Shown: positions 11,000-20,048, counted from the first letter of the stretch. The stretch: 41,472 nucleotides of DNA from Halothiobacillaceae bacterium (GCA_006212015.1 SDAY01000006.1:1-41472); one strand, 5' to 3'. The notes: a model not told the origin generated them from the letters alone. Numbers and translations: made by a program.

Positions 11000-12835
11000 A
11001 TGGGCTTCTACTTTGACCGCTTCGAGGACAGGAAACCCGAACCGCCACTACCCTATTCGCCCTGGGTCGAGGCCATCTGGCAGTTTCTTCTGGTCATCGC
11101 GCTCGTGATCGGCGGCTGGTACATCGCGTGGCGGTGGACCAGCTCGCTCAACATGGAGGCGCTCTGGTACGCCATCCCTCTCGTCGTGGCGGAGACGGGG
11201 GCCTACATCGGCCTGCTGCTCTTCGGCTTCAACCTGTGGAAGGTGCGGGACTACCCCATGCAGCCCGCGCCGTCGGACATCCTGCAATGCCTCGAAACCT
11301 CGGAGGGGCACCTTTCCCGTCCCGTGAAGGTCGACATTTTCATTGCCACCTATAGCGAAGACGAAGAGCTCGTGCGTCTCAGCATTCGGGATGCGAAGAA
11401 GGTCAGCTATCCGGGCGACATCACCCTCAGGATTCATGTGCTGGATGACGGCCGTCGCGAGGCGATGCGCAAGGTCTGCGACGAGGAGGGCGTGAACTAC
11501 ATCAGCCGCGGCAACAATGTCGGCTTCAAGGCGGGCAACCTGCGCAATGCCATGGAGCAGACGGATGGCGACTTCATGGCCATTTGCGATGCGGATACCC
11601 GGCTATTTCCCTCCTTTCTGGAAAACACCCTGGGGTACTTCCGTGACCCCCAGGTCGCCTGGGTGCAAACGCCGCAGTGGTTCTATGACATTCCGGAGGG
11701 CACGCCCCTGCCGAAGGCCATGGAGCGCTGGCTGGGCGCCCCGGGACGCTGGCTTGGGCGCATGGCGGAGGCCCTCATGGGCCCCATACGGGTCGGCCAG
11801 GACCCCTTCGTCAATGATCCGAAGATGTTCTACGACATCATCATGCGCCGCCGCAATCCCTACAACGCCTCCTTCTGCTGCGGGGCGGGCTCCATTCACC
11901 GCCGCGAGGCCGTCATGGAGGCCGCGCTCAAGGGCTGGGTCGAGCAGGTGGACCATGAGTCGCACCGGCGCGCGGAGGAATTCAAGCGCCTGACTCAAGA
12001 GGACACCATAGACGCAAGCGCCACGAACATGCTTCGCCAGCACACCATGCTGGAAGAAGAGTTCACGCCATACAAATTCCACGTCTCGGAAGACATCTAC
12101 ACGTCCATCGTGCTGCACTCCGACCTCGACAGAAAATGGAAGTCGGTGATGCACCCGCAGGTGGAATCCAAGATGCTCTCCCCGCAGGATCTTCTGGCGT
12201 GGTCCATCCAGCGCTTCAAGTACGCAGGGGGAACGCTCGACATCACGCTGCATGACAACCCGCTGACCCGCAAGGGCCTGACCACATCACAGCGCGTTCT
12301 TTACGGGGCCACGATATGGTCTTACCTGGGCGGCATCTGGAACGTCCTGTTCCTGATCGCTCCGCTCATCTACCTGTTCACCGCCATCGCCCCCGTCAGC
12401 GCCTACTCGATGGATTTTTACGTCCACATCCTGCCCTTCCTGTTCGCCACCGAACTGGCCTTCATGGCCGCCTACTGGGGGCTGGCGAGCTACCAGGCCA
12501 AGGCGAACTACATTTCGTTCTTCCCCATCAACCTGCGCGCGCTGTGGACCGTTCTTCGCGGCGAAAAGATCAAATTCCCGGTCACCCCGAAGGACCGCCA
12601 GGAGGGTACCTTCATTCGCCTGGTCTGGGCCCAGCTCGCGGTCATCGCGCTGACCGTCGCCGGGCTGATATTCGCCTGGATCAGCTATCTGTTCTTCTAC
12701 AGTCACCACAACCTTGACGGGCTGCTGGTCAATACCTTCTGGGGCATCAACAACATATGGGCGCTGATGGGCATTGTCCTTGCCGCTTTCTGGAAACCCG
12801 AACAAGACACCGAACCCTCTGGAGCATCCACATGA
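11000..12835 (+). CDS. Membrane glycosyltransferase family 2, BcsA/cellulose-synthase-like
   Basis: 611 residues. Two membrane segments (about 26-48 and 55-78) precede a cytosolic GT-A domain (about 105-420), followed by about four more (near 440-470, 475-500, 545-570, 580-600). The processive GT2 signature is present: D149/D150 (LDDGRRE), D197 and D199 (CDADTR), QTPQWFYD, FCCGAGSIHRR, and the base D365 in SED. The acceptor-site QxxRW motif appears as QRFKY (404-408), a conservative but unusual change. BcsA proteins end in a PilZ domain that binds c-di-GMP; here the chain ends soon after the last membrane helix, so direct c-di-GMP activation by that route is absent. The polymer is probably a beta-linked glucan or related chain, given the adjacent GH9, but the sugar is not proven. 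GGAG lies just before the ATG at 11000. The stop overlaps the next start (ATGA). Confidence 0.93.
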   Translation: MGFYFDRFEDRKPEPPLPYSPWVEAIWQFLLVIALVIGGWYIAWRWTSSLNMEALWYAIPLVVAETGAYIGLLLFGFNLWKVRDYPMQPAPSDILQCLETSEGHLSRPVKVDIFIATYSEDEELVRLSIRDAKKVSYPGDITLRIHVLDDGRREAMRKVCDEEGVNYISRGNNVGFKAGNLRNAMEQTDGDFMAICDADTRLFPSFLENTLGYFRDPQVAWVQTPQWFYDIPEGTPLPKAMERWLGAPGRWLGRMAEALMGPIRVGQDPFVNDPKMFYDIIMRRRNPYNASFCCGAGSIHRREAVMEAALKGWVEQVDHESHRRAEEFKRLTQEDTIDASATNMLRQHTMLEEEFTPYKFHVSEDIYTSIVLHSDLDRKWKSVMHPQVESKMLSPQDLLAWSIQRFKYAGGTLDITLHDNPLTRKGLTTSQRVLYGATIWSYLGGIWNVLFLIAPLIYLFTAIAPVSAYSMDFYVHILPFLFATELAFMAAYWGLASYQAKANYISFFPINLRALWTVLRGEKIKFPVTPKDRQEGTFIRLVWAQLAVIALTVAGLIFAWISYLFFYSHHNLDGLLVNTFWGINNIWALMGIVLAAFWKPEQDTEPSGAST

Positions 12836-14160
12836 GCATGAAGGAAAACCTGATCCGCGCTCGCAGTCACATCGTCTTCCTGGCCGGGCTCACCGCCGCC
12901 TTCGGCCTGGTGATCACCCTTGATCGGCTGGAGCTTGAGGAAAAGACGGCAGACTATCTTCAGGTCAAGAAGACTCATGATATTCCCCTGGCCAAGCCCA
13001 CGCCGTTGACCGAGCAGGAAATGAGTTGGGCGCGGACTGCATGGCTCTATTTCCAGAACAACACTCAAGCCGCAACCGGCCTGGTCAACTCGGTGGATGG
13101 CTACCCTTCCACCACGCTATGGGACACATCCTCCTACCTGCTCGCCACGATCGCGGCCGAGCGACTCGGCATCATTCCCCGGAAGGAGTTCGACCAGAGG
13201 ATCACGCAGTCGCTCCGGTCGCTGGCGCGGGTACAGCTGTTCGACGGCAAGCTGCCCAACAAGGCCTATGACACCCGCACCCTGGCCATGGTGGACTACA
13301 ACAACCAGCCCACGGACAAGGGGATCGGCTGGTCGGCCATCGACATTGGCCGCCTGCTGTCGCCGCTGAACATCCTGATCTGGAACTATCCATCCCACAC
13401 CGACGAGGTCAAGAGCGTCGTTGCCGCATGGGATTTCAACGCCCTGCTCAAGGACGGCGCGCTCCAGGGCGCCGCCCTGGACGGAAACAGTGTCATTCAA
13501 CTCCTGCAGGAGGGGCGGCTGGGCTATGAAGAATATGCAGCCAAATCGCTCAGCCTTCTTGGGCTGGATGTCTCCCGAGCCATGCTCTACGGCGATCACC
13601 TCCAGTACATCGACATCTACGGGGTCAATGTCCCCACGGACAGTCGCGTGCCCGAGCGCTACCACGCGCACAACTATGTCGTCAGCGAGCCTTACATTCT
13701 TGACGGCATCGAATACGGCTGGGACAACACCTCGAAAGAGTTCGCCTTCCGTGTATTCCGCGCGCAGGAAGAGCGCTTCGAGCGCACCGGCCAGCTGACC
13801 GCCGTCTCGGAGGACAACATCGATCAGGCGCCATACTTCGTCTACAACACCGTCTTCACCTCGGGCAAGTCATGGAACACCATCACGGAAAAGGGCGAGG
13901 ACGCCTCGGCCTTCCGCAGCATCAGCACCAAGGCGGCGATGGGGTGGCACATGCTCTACCGCACCAGCTACACCGAAAAGCTGATGCACGCCGTCGAAAA
14001 GCTCCATGACCCGAAGAAGGGCTGGTACTCCGGCCTTTATGAGCAGACGGGCAAGCCGAACACCGCCATCACCGCGAATACCAATGGCATCATTCTCGAG
14101 AGCCTTTGCTACCGTAAATTCGGCCCCATGGTACGGCCTTACATAGAGATGAAGGATTGA
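12832..14160 (+). CDS. DUF3131 protein, membrane-anchored, polysaccharide-associated (first paralogue)
   Basis: 442 residues from ATG at 12832, which overlaps the synthase stop and is preceded by GGAG at 12821-12824. A single N-terminal membrane segment (about 13-31) is followed by a large domain that should face the periplasm. Conserved blocks shared with the paralogue at 14683: WLYFQNNTQAATGLVN, YPSTTLWDTSSYLLA, PNKAYDTRTLAMVDYNN, LQEGRLGYEEYAAK, AVSEDNIDQAPYFVYNT and AITANTNGIILESL. This matches the DUF3131 family, which has no established biochemical function. The helix-rich, Trp/Tyr/Asp-rich pattern recalls (alpha/alpha)-barrel carbohydrate-active proteins, so a role in handling or modifying the nascent glycan is inferred from context only. 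Confidence 0.88.
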   Translation: MSMKENLIRARSHIVFLAGLTAAFGLVITLDRLELEEKTADYLQVKKTHDIPLAKPTPLTEQEMSWARTAWLYFQNNTQAATGLVNSVDGYPSTTLWDTSSYLLATIAAERLGIIPRKEFDQRITQSLRSLARVQLFDGKLPNKAYDTRTLAMVDYNNQPTDKGIGWSAIDIGRLLSPLNILIWNYPSHTDEVKSVVAAWDFNALLKDGALQGAALDGNSVIQLLQEGRLGYEEYAAKSLSLLGLDVSRAMLYGDHLQYIDIYGVNVPTDSRVPERYHAHNYVVSEPYILDGIEYGWDNTSKEFAFRVFRAQEERFERTGQLTAVSEDNIDQAPYFVYNTVFTSGKSWNTITEKGEDASAFRSISTKAAMGWHMLYRTSYTEKLMHAVEKLHDPKKGWYSGLYEQTGKPNTAITANTNGIILESLCYRKFGPMVRPYIEMKD

Positions 14161-14164
14161 TGCC

Positions 14165-14686
14165 ATGTCCCTGCTATTCCGGGCCATGACCGTCGCTGTT
14201 TTCATCATGACCAGCTTTATCGTGTTCAAGATCCAGTCCATGCACGCCGCTCTCGATACGGGGCTGGCGGACATACGCAACGACATGGCAAGCATCAGGA
14301 CGACGAACGCCGATCTGGCAAAAAACCTCGAACAATCAGGCAGCGAGGTCGCCGCCTTCCGCAAGGAAGTCAACGATCGCGAGAGGGCGCGTGAAAAGAA
14401 GGCGGAAATGCTTGCCAGCCTTCGAAAGGCTCGCGCGCGGATTGCCGAGGCCGACGCGCTCCGGGCAGCCGGGAAGTTCGAAGAGGCGGCTGCCCGACTC
14501 ATCGCCACGAAGGATCCGCTCTGGATGGCCGGCGACTACTACGTCGACCAGCAGGGCGATCTTCGCGGCTTGATGGAGCCCATCGACATCACCTCCGCGA
14601 AATGGATGGGCGGGGACAAGGCCGCCTCGGCCGAGGCCGTCCTTGCAAGAATCGACAACATTATTTCCCGGGCGGGGGCTGAATGA
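14165..14686 (+). CDS. Small bitopic membrane protein with periplasmic coiled coil, unknown function
   Basis: 173 residues. The N-terminal membrane segment is at about 7-25 (FRAMTVAVFIMTSFIVFKI). A long heptad-like, charged coiled coil follows (about 30-115; ADIRNDMASIRTTNADLAKNL, then EVNDRERAREKKAEM). The C-terminal region (about 115-173) contains DPLWMAGDYYVDQQGDLRG. No family is recognised. It lies between two DUF3131 genes, its start is 4 bases after the first and its stop overlaps the start of the second (ATGA at 14683). By position it could be a scaffold linking the two DUF3131 proteins to the synthase. Confidence 0.8.
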   Translation: MSLLFRAMTVAVFIMTSFIVFKIQSMHAALDTGLADIRNDMASIRTTNADLAKNLEQSGSEVAAFRKEVNDRERAREKKAEMLASLRKARARIAEADALRAAGKFEEAAARLIATKDPLWMAGDYYVDQQGDLRGLMEPIDITSAKWMGGDKAASAEAVLARIDNIISRAGAE

Positions 14687-16143
14687 TGGACGAGAAACAG
14701 GCACAACGACGCGCCCTGATACTGGGGGGGCTTACCCTCGCGCTGGGAGGGGGAGCCGCCTCCCTTATCATCATGAGCAGCGACCAGGGCGGGGCGAAGG
14801 ATGCGTCCCGGACAACGAGCGAACAGAAGGCTGCGTGCGCCGTCTACATGGACAAGCCAGCCTGCCTGAATCCGCCTAGGCCGCTGTGCGACGAGGACCT
14901 TCGGATCGCGCGCATCGCCTGGCGCTATTTCGAGAACAACTATCAGCCCGCCACGGGCCTGTACAACGCGGCGGACAAGTATCCGTCCACGACCATGTGG
15001 GACAGCGCATCCGCGCTGGCGGCGACCATCGCGGCGCGCGAACTGGGATTCATCGACCAGAAGACCTTTGATGACCGCATCATTGCCATGCTGACCACGC
15101 TGAACACCATGGAGCTGTTCAACGGCGAGGCGCCGAACAAGGTGTACAACACCATGACCGGCAAGATGGTGGACTACAACAACAACCCCACGCCCGATGG
15201 CATCGGCGTTTCCGCGCTCGACCTGGCGCGCATGATCGGATGGCTGAACATCCTGTCGTGCATGCATGCCAAGCATGAGCTTGCCGCGCGTGCGGCCATT
15301 CTCCGCTGGAACTATTGTCGACTGATCAAGGACGGTCAGATGTTCGGCCTGATGCTCGACCCCGTGACCAAGAAGATCCAGGTTCTGCAAGAGGGGCGAC
15401 TTGGCTATGAGCAGTACGCGGGCAAGATCTTCCAACGGCTCGGGTTCGACCAGCGCATTGCCGCGCACTACGACAACAAGTTTGCGACCAAGACGGATAT
15501 TTACGGGGTTCCCATCGCCTATGACAGCCGCGACCCCCGCCAGCTTGGCGCCTACAACTACGTCGTGACCGAGTCCTATGTCATGGACGCGATGGAGAAT
15601 GGCGTCGACGACGGCAACCGCGCCCTGATCGACAACATCTACGAGGTGCAGAAGCGCCGCTGGAAGCGTACGGGTCAAGTCACGGCGGTATCCGAGGACA
15701 ATATCGACCGCGATCCCTACTTCGTCTACAACACCATCTTCGTGGCGGGGACCGCATGGAGCACCATCACCGATACGGGCGTGGACATGGACAAGCTGCG
15801 CTCGGTTTCCGTCAAGGCCGCCATGTCGATGGCCTACCTCAAGCCGAACGACCCGTATTCGGGCGTACTCTACGATTTCGTCAAGAGCGCGCATGACCCG
15901 GAACGAGGCTGGTATTCGGGCATCTACGAGAAGGGCCTCGGTTACAACAAGGCGATCACCGCCAACACCAATGGCGTGATCCTCACCAGCATCCTTCACA
16001 AGATGTACGGCGAGCTGACGCCGCGCTGCGAGCGCTGCAAACTTGGTTTCGAGATCGACGAGGGCGCGCTTGCCGACCCGAAAAACCAGGGCAAGTGCCT
16101 GCCGGGCCAGCCCGTCTGCACGCCTTGCGCATCGCCCCAGTAG
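14683..16143 (+). CDS. DUF3131 protein, membrane-anchored, with cysteine-rich ends (second paralogue)
   Basis: 486 residues. A short cytosolic lead and one membrane segment (about 11-31) precede a periplasmic DUF3131 domain homologous to that of the gene at 12832: WRYFENNYQPATGLYN, YPSTTMWDSASALAA, PNKVYNTMTGKMVDYNNN, LQEGRLGYEQYAGK, AVSEDNIDRDPYFVYNT, AITANTNGVILTSI. Unlike the first copy it has cysteines at both ends: C52, C61 and C69 before the domain, and C449, C452, C472, C479 and C482 in a C-terminal tail with two CxxC pairs. In the periplasm these could form disulfides or a metal site. The start overlaps the preceding stop. The two copies probably arose by duplication and then diverged. 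Biochemical function is unknown. Confidence 0.88.
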   Translation: MMDEKQAQRRALILGGLTLALGGGAASLIIMSSDQGGAKDASRTTSEQKAACAVYMDKPACLNPPRPLCDEDLRIARIAWRYFENNYQPATGLYNAADKYPSTTMWDSASALAATIAARELGFIDQKTFDDRIIAMLTTLNTMELFNGEAPNKVYNTMTGKMVDYNNNPTPDGIGVSALDLARMIGWLNILSCMHAKHELAARAAILRWNYCRLIKDGQMFGLMLDPVTKKIQVLQEGRLGYEQYAGKIFQRLGFDQRIAAHYDNKFATKTDIYGVPIAYDSRDPRQLGAYNYVVTESYVMDAMENGVDDGNRALIDNIYEVQKRRWKRTGQVTAVSEDNIDRDPYFVYNTIFVAGTAWSTITDTGVDMDKLRSVSVKAAMSMAYLKPNDPYSGVLYDFVKSAHDPERGWYSGIYEKGLGYNKAITANTNGVILTSILHKMYGELTPRCERCKLGFEIDEGALADPKNQGKCLPGQPVCTPCASPQ

Positions 16144-16215
16144 GCTCGCCCCGAGGATGGCGGAGCGCGTGACCTGCCTACCGCACGGCGTGGCCCGCGC
16201 GACCGGCCGTTCATC

Positions 16216-18243
16216 GTGTTGAGCGCCTTCATCCAGCGCCCCCTCATCCCACTGGCGCTTGTGTTCGGACTGGGCCTTGCCTCGCCTTCGGCGGCAGGTC
16301 CATGGGCGACAACGACCTCCACGCTGTTGAAGCAACTGGAAACGCTGCATTGCTCCATCGAGTCGAACGAGGCGCTCCAGGCGCTCGAGGCGCTCTGCAA
16401 TCAACCTCTATCCTCCCTCGGTCTGCCGGCGGACAGGCGAGGCGAAGACCACGCCGAACTGCACGCCGGTTCGCTCGACATCATGCTCAGGGTGATGGAC
16501 CAAACCGCCGAGCGCTTCCCCGAACTGGGCGGGGAGGTCGAGCGCTGCGTCCTGTCATGGGATTTCTGCGCCCTGCGTCGCGAGCGCGATTTCATCGATG
16601 TGCGCCAGGATGGCGCGGCGCGCTCGACCTGCCCGCCCGCCGGACCGTATCCCGCGCAAGGCGTCGGACTCAGGCGCTGGGGGTTTGACAGGAAAGATCC
16701 GCCGGACCGGCGCGTTCCGCGCCTGTTGCTCAACTCCGGCCTGGGACACGCGGAGCATACCCTCTTGTTACACCGTATCCACCGCCTGCAGTGCTTTCCG
16801 CACCCGCGGACCGGCCTGCTGCCCGACGAGGAGGCCCGGGATACGCCTTACGGCCCCAACCGCCATGCCACCGAGCGGCTCGACTGGACGGGGTGCGAGA
16901 CAACCTATCCATTCGGCTGGTCGCCCCGCTGCGAGCTCGACGCCGGGTATCGCGCGGGTTTCGCGACCGGGTATCGTGGCGGCTTCACGGCGGGTCTCAA
17001 GAAGGGGCAGGCCGAGGCCATCGCCCGCCTCAGGCGCAAATATGATGCACGCAGGCAGGAAGGCATGCGACAGGGGCGCGAGCATGGACTCATGGAGGGG
17101 CGGCGTGGCCTGGCTTCAACCCTGTCCGCGGACCCGGGCGGCATGGATGAGGCTGCGATTCTTGCCTCCATGGCCCCACCCCAGGAACCCGGCATCATGG
17201 GCGCGGACATGAAATCCATCCAGGCGATGATGGCGCGCGCCTGGAACCGCGAGGCCTTCGACCAGGCTTTCGGACAAGGCAGGCACGAGGGCCGGCGCGC
17301 AGGCGAAGTCGAAGGATTCATGGCTGGAATGAACGACACGCTCGCCGCTCGACTGGAGCAGGTGGGCGAGGCGGGCTTCAAGGAGGGGGTTCGCGCAGGC
17401 TACGCGCAGGCCTGGGCGGCGGGCCGGCAGATCGCCATGCAGGAGCGACAGGAACAGACGCCCCCTCCGCCTCGACCGCCCGAGCATCATCCGGCGCCCG
17501 CGCCCCAGCCCCCCCCCGTCGTTCCGCCGATGGCCCAGGCGCCGACGGAGTCGCCCGCGGAACAGGTCCCGACGGTCAAGGCGACGCCCATGGCACCGCC
17601 CGTCCAAGCCTCCGCGGCGGCGCCATCGGGCCCCGTCACGCCGCCACCGGGACCGCATGGCCTGTCGGGCAACCTGTTCCACTCCTGGAAGCTCGCGGAT
17701 GGCGAGCCCACCCTGGGCGCCAACATGCTCTGGGAACCCGCGTCTTACTGGTTCGTGCGGGCTGGCGCGAACTTGGACTATCGGGACGAGAACGATGCAC
17801 TGAGCTACAGCTGGGGTATCGGCTATGACGATTGGCACCCGGGCACATGGTCGTTTCAGCTGAACAACTGGGGGCCGATCCTGCCGGGCGAGGGCCTCAA
17901 GCCTGAAACTGCGGTCTTCAGCATCGGCTACAAACTGGAACACGAGCTTCTGGCAGGCAACCATATTGCCGCAAGTGTGGGGCTGGATATCCCGATGCAG
18001 GGCGAGAAGACCCTCGGCACCACCTGGCAGTGGTCGCCCATGCCGTCCTGGTTTGTACGCGCCGGGCTAAGCGTGAAGGAAGACGATCCCTCGCGGGTCT
18101 ACTGGAGTTACGGTTTCGGCCGCTGGGACTGGAAGGCATTCACCTGGACGCTGCAATACAACAACTGGGGACCGAACCCCGCCTTCACCCCGAACATCAA
18201 GCAGAACGGAGCGGTCATGCTGGGCTGGAGTTGGGCCTATTAG
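16216..18243 (+). CDS. Secreted composite protein with a C-terminal outer-membrane beta-barrel, unknown function
   Basis: 675 residues from GTG at 16216 (TTG at 16219 is an alternative; no clear Shine-Dalgarno). The signal peptide is MLSAFIQRPLIPLALVFGLGLASPSAAG. Residues about 28-240 form a cysteine-containing globular part. Residues about 241-410 have glycine at every fourth position in stretches (AGYRAGFATGYRGGFTAG; GRHEGRRAGEVEGFMAG), suggesting tightly packed helices. Residues about 415-475 are a Pro/Ala-rich linker. Residues about 482-675 are alternating aromatic/polar strands with two similar units (WFVRAG...NNWGP at about 511-560 and 611-660), ending in GWSWAY, whose terminal aromatic is the usual Bam recognition signal. 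It resembles neither BcsC nor PgaA (no TPR array). As the last gene of the polysaccharide operon it may be the outer-membrane exit or an anchor. No family recognised. Confidence 0.8.
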   Translation: MLSAFIQRPLIPLALVFGLGLASPSAAGPWATTTSTLLKQLETLHCSIESNEALQALEALCNQPLSSLGLPADRRGEDHAELHAGSLDIMLRVMDQTAERFPELGGEVERCVLSWDFCALRRERDFIDVRQDGAARSTCPPAGPYPAQGVGLRRWGFDRKDPPDRRVPRLLLNSGLGHAEHTLLLHRIHRLQCFPHPRTGLLPDEEARDTPYGPNRHATERLDWTGCETTYPFGWSPRCELDAGYRAGFATGYRGGFTAGLKKGQAEAIARLRRKYDARRQEGMRQGREHGLMEGRRGLASTLSADPGGMDEAAILASMAPPQEPGIMGADMKSIQAMMARAWNREAFDQAFGQGRHEGRRAGEVEGFMAGMNDTLAARLEQVGEAGFKEGVRAGYAQAWAAGRQIAMQERQEQTPPPPRPPEHHPAPAPQPPPVVPPMAQAPTESPAEQVPTVKATPMAPPVQASAAAPSGPVTPPPGPHGLSGNLFHSWKLADGEPTLGANMLWEPASYWFVRAGANLDYRDENDALSYSWGIGYDDWHPGTWSFQLNNWGPILPGEGLKPETAVFSIGYKLEHELLAGNHIAASVGLDIPMQGEKTLGTTWQWSPMPSWFVRAGLSVKEDDPSRVYWSYGFGRWDWKAFTWTLQYNNWGPNPAFTPNIKQNGAVMLGWSWAY

Positions 18244-18262
18244 CCACAGGGCGTGCTGCAGC

Positions 18263-18862
18263 TCAGGCCTTCTCCAACCTGTACACCGCCGCCTCGCCCA
18301 TCAGGTTGGGCATCAGGCGCATCAGCCTGCCGCTGCGGTGCCGGTTGTCGACGATCTCGCGGTCGAGGATGCGCAGGCCCAGCTCATCGCACAGGGCCTC
18401 GAAATCGCGCACCGTGCACAGGTGGATGTTGGGCGTGTCGAACCAGCCGTAGGGCAGGGCGCGGGTCACCGGCATGCGGCCGCCCAGCGCGTACTGCACG
18501 CGGTTCTTCCAGTAGCCCATGTTGGGGAAGGTGACGATGGCCTCGCGGCCGATGCTGACCATCTCCCGAAGCAGCCGCTCCGGGTGGCGCGTGGCCTGCA
18601 GGGTGTGGGTCATGATGACGTAGTCGAAGCTGCCCGCGTCAAACCACGGGCTCAGGCCCTGGTCGAGGTTGGCCTGGATGACCGGGATGCCGCCCTCGAC
18701 GCACCTGGCCAGCTTCTCGACGTTCAGCTCCAGGCCGTAGCCGGTCACGTCGTGCGAGTCGCGCAACTGGCGCAGCAGGGCGCATTCGCCGCAGCCGAGG
18801 TCGAGCACGCGGCTGCCCGGCCTGATCCAGTCGCCGATGATTTCCAGATCGACGCGCATCAC
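18263..18862 (-). CDS. metW: Methionine biosynthesis protein MetW (SAM-methyltransferase fold)
   Basis: 199 residues. It has a Rossmann methyltransferase motif I ([15 protein letters not shown]) followed by [14 protein letters not shown], and the MetW-specific segments [16 protein letters not shown] and [22 protein letters not shown]. MetW is the usual partner of MetX in proteobacteria and is needed for, or stimulates, homoserine acylation in several species. The ATG (18860-18862) overlaps the metX stop (18859-18861), so the two are translationally coupled. The gene converges on the barrel-protein gene with only 19 bases between the two stops. Confidence 0.95.
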   Translation of the reverse strand: MMRVDLEIIGDWIRPGSRVLDLGCGECALLRQLRDSHDVTGYGLELNVEKLARCVEGGIPVIQANLDQGLSPWFDAGSFDYVIMTHTLQATRHPERLLREMVSIGREAIVTFPNMGYWKNRVQYALGGRMPVTRALPYGWFDTPNIHLCTVRDFEALCDELGLRILDREIVDNRHRSGRLMRLMPNLMGEAAVYRLEKA

Positions 18863-20016
18863 GCCTCCCCCTTGGTGAATTCGGCCGCGACCCGGCCCAT
18901 GTAGGCGCGGAACACGTTCATGTAGTCGGGAATCGGCACCAGGAAGGCGTCATGGCCATGGCTGGACTCGATCTCCGCATAGCTCACATGCTTGTTCACA
19001 TCCAGCAGCGCCTTGACGATCTCGCGCGAGCGCGCCGGCGAGAAGCGCCAGTCGGTGGTGAAGGACACGACCAGGAAATCGGCCTCGGTGGCGGCGAAGG
19101 CCTTCGACAGGTCATGCCCGAACTCGCCCGCCGGGTCGAAGTAGTCCAGCGCCTTGGTCATCAGCAGGTAGGTGTTGGCATCGAAGCGGTCGACGAAGCT
19201 CGCGCCCTGGTAGCGCAGGTAGCTCTCCACCTGGAATTCGACATCGAAGCCGAAGTTGATCTTGCCCGCGCGCAGCTCGCGGCCGAACTTGGCGCGCATG
19301 GCGTCGTCGGAGAGGTAGGTGATGTGGCCGAGCATGCGCGCCAGCATCAGGCCCTTGCGCGGCAGGGTGCCATGCTCCTGGTAGTGGCCGTCGTGGAAGT
19401 CCGGGTCGGCGAAGATGGCCTGCCGCGCCACCTCGTTGAAGGCGATGTTCTGGGCGGAGAGGCGCGGCGCGGCGGCGATGACCGCCGCGTGGCGCAGCAG
19501 CTTCGGGAAGCCGATGGCCCACTGCATGACCTGCATCCCGCCCAGGCTGCCGCCGATCACCGCGGCCCACTGGCCGATGCCGAGGCGGTGCATCAGGCGC
19601 TCCTGCGAGCGCACCCAGTCCGCCACGGTGATGATCGGGAAGTCCGGGCCATACACGCGCCCGGTGTCCGGGTTGACCGAGGTCGGCCCGGTGCTGCCCC
19701 TGCAACCGCCGAGGTTGTTCAGGCAGACGACGAAGAACCGTGTCGTGTCGATCGGCTTGCCGGGGCCGATGGCCGAATCCCACCAGCCCGGCTTGCGATC
19801 CTCCATGCCGTGGTAGCCGGCGGCGTGATGGTCGCCGGACAGGGCGTGGCAGATCAGCACCGCGTTGGAGCGGTCGGCATTCAGCTCGCCATAGGTCTCG
19901 ACGACCAGGTCGTAGCGCGGCAGGGTCTTGCCGCTGTCGAGTTCGAGCGGCTCATCAAAGGCGAGGGTCTGGGGAATCACCAGACCAACGGAATCCGGCG
20001 GAAGGACGGTGGGCAT
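18859..20016 (-). CDS. metX: Homoserine O-acyltransferase MetX
   Basis: 385 residues, normal for MetX alpha/beta hydrolases. The nucleophile elbow is GGSLGGMQ (S157); the catalytic aspartate is in [11 protein letters not shown] and the histidine is in SSHGHDAF. The N terminus has the expected [14 protein letters not shown] oxyanion segment. The enzyme activates homoserine for methionine synthesis using acetyl-CoA or succinyl-CoA. Many gammaproteobacterial MetX proteins partnered with MetW use succinyl-CoA, so the acyl donor should not be assumed. It follows yggU by 32 bases and overlaps metW, in the order proC-yggT-yggU-metX-metW. Confidence 0.96.
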   Translation of the reverse strand: MPTVLPPDSVGLVIPQTLAFDEPLELDSGKTLPRYDLVVETYGELNADRSNAVLICHALSGDHHAAGYHGMEDRKPGWWDSAIGPGKPIDTTRFFVVCLNNLGGCRGSTGPTSVNPDTGRVYGPDFPIITVADWVRSQERLMHRLGIGQWAAVIGGSLGGMQVMQWAIGFPKLLRHAAVIAAAPRLSAQNIAFNEVARQAIFADPDFHDGHYQEHGTLPRKGLMLARMLGHITYLSDDAMRAKFGRELRAGKINFGFDVEFQVESYLRYQGASFVDRFDANTYLLMTKALDYFDPAGEFGHDLSKAFAATEADFLVVSFTTDWRFSPARSREIVKALLDVNKHVSYAEIESSHGHDAFLVPIPDYMNVFRAYMGRVAAEFTKGEA

Positions 20017-20048
20017 GATGCTCGGCGGGATAGGACTAAAGGTTGATA

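Noticed and set aside
11000-18243. A standard bcs cellulose operon
   Set aside because: BcsB, BcsC and the PilZ domain of BcsA are all missing, and the hydrolase is GH9 rather than the GH8 BcsZ.
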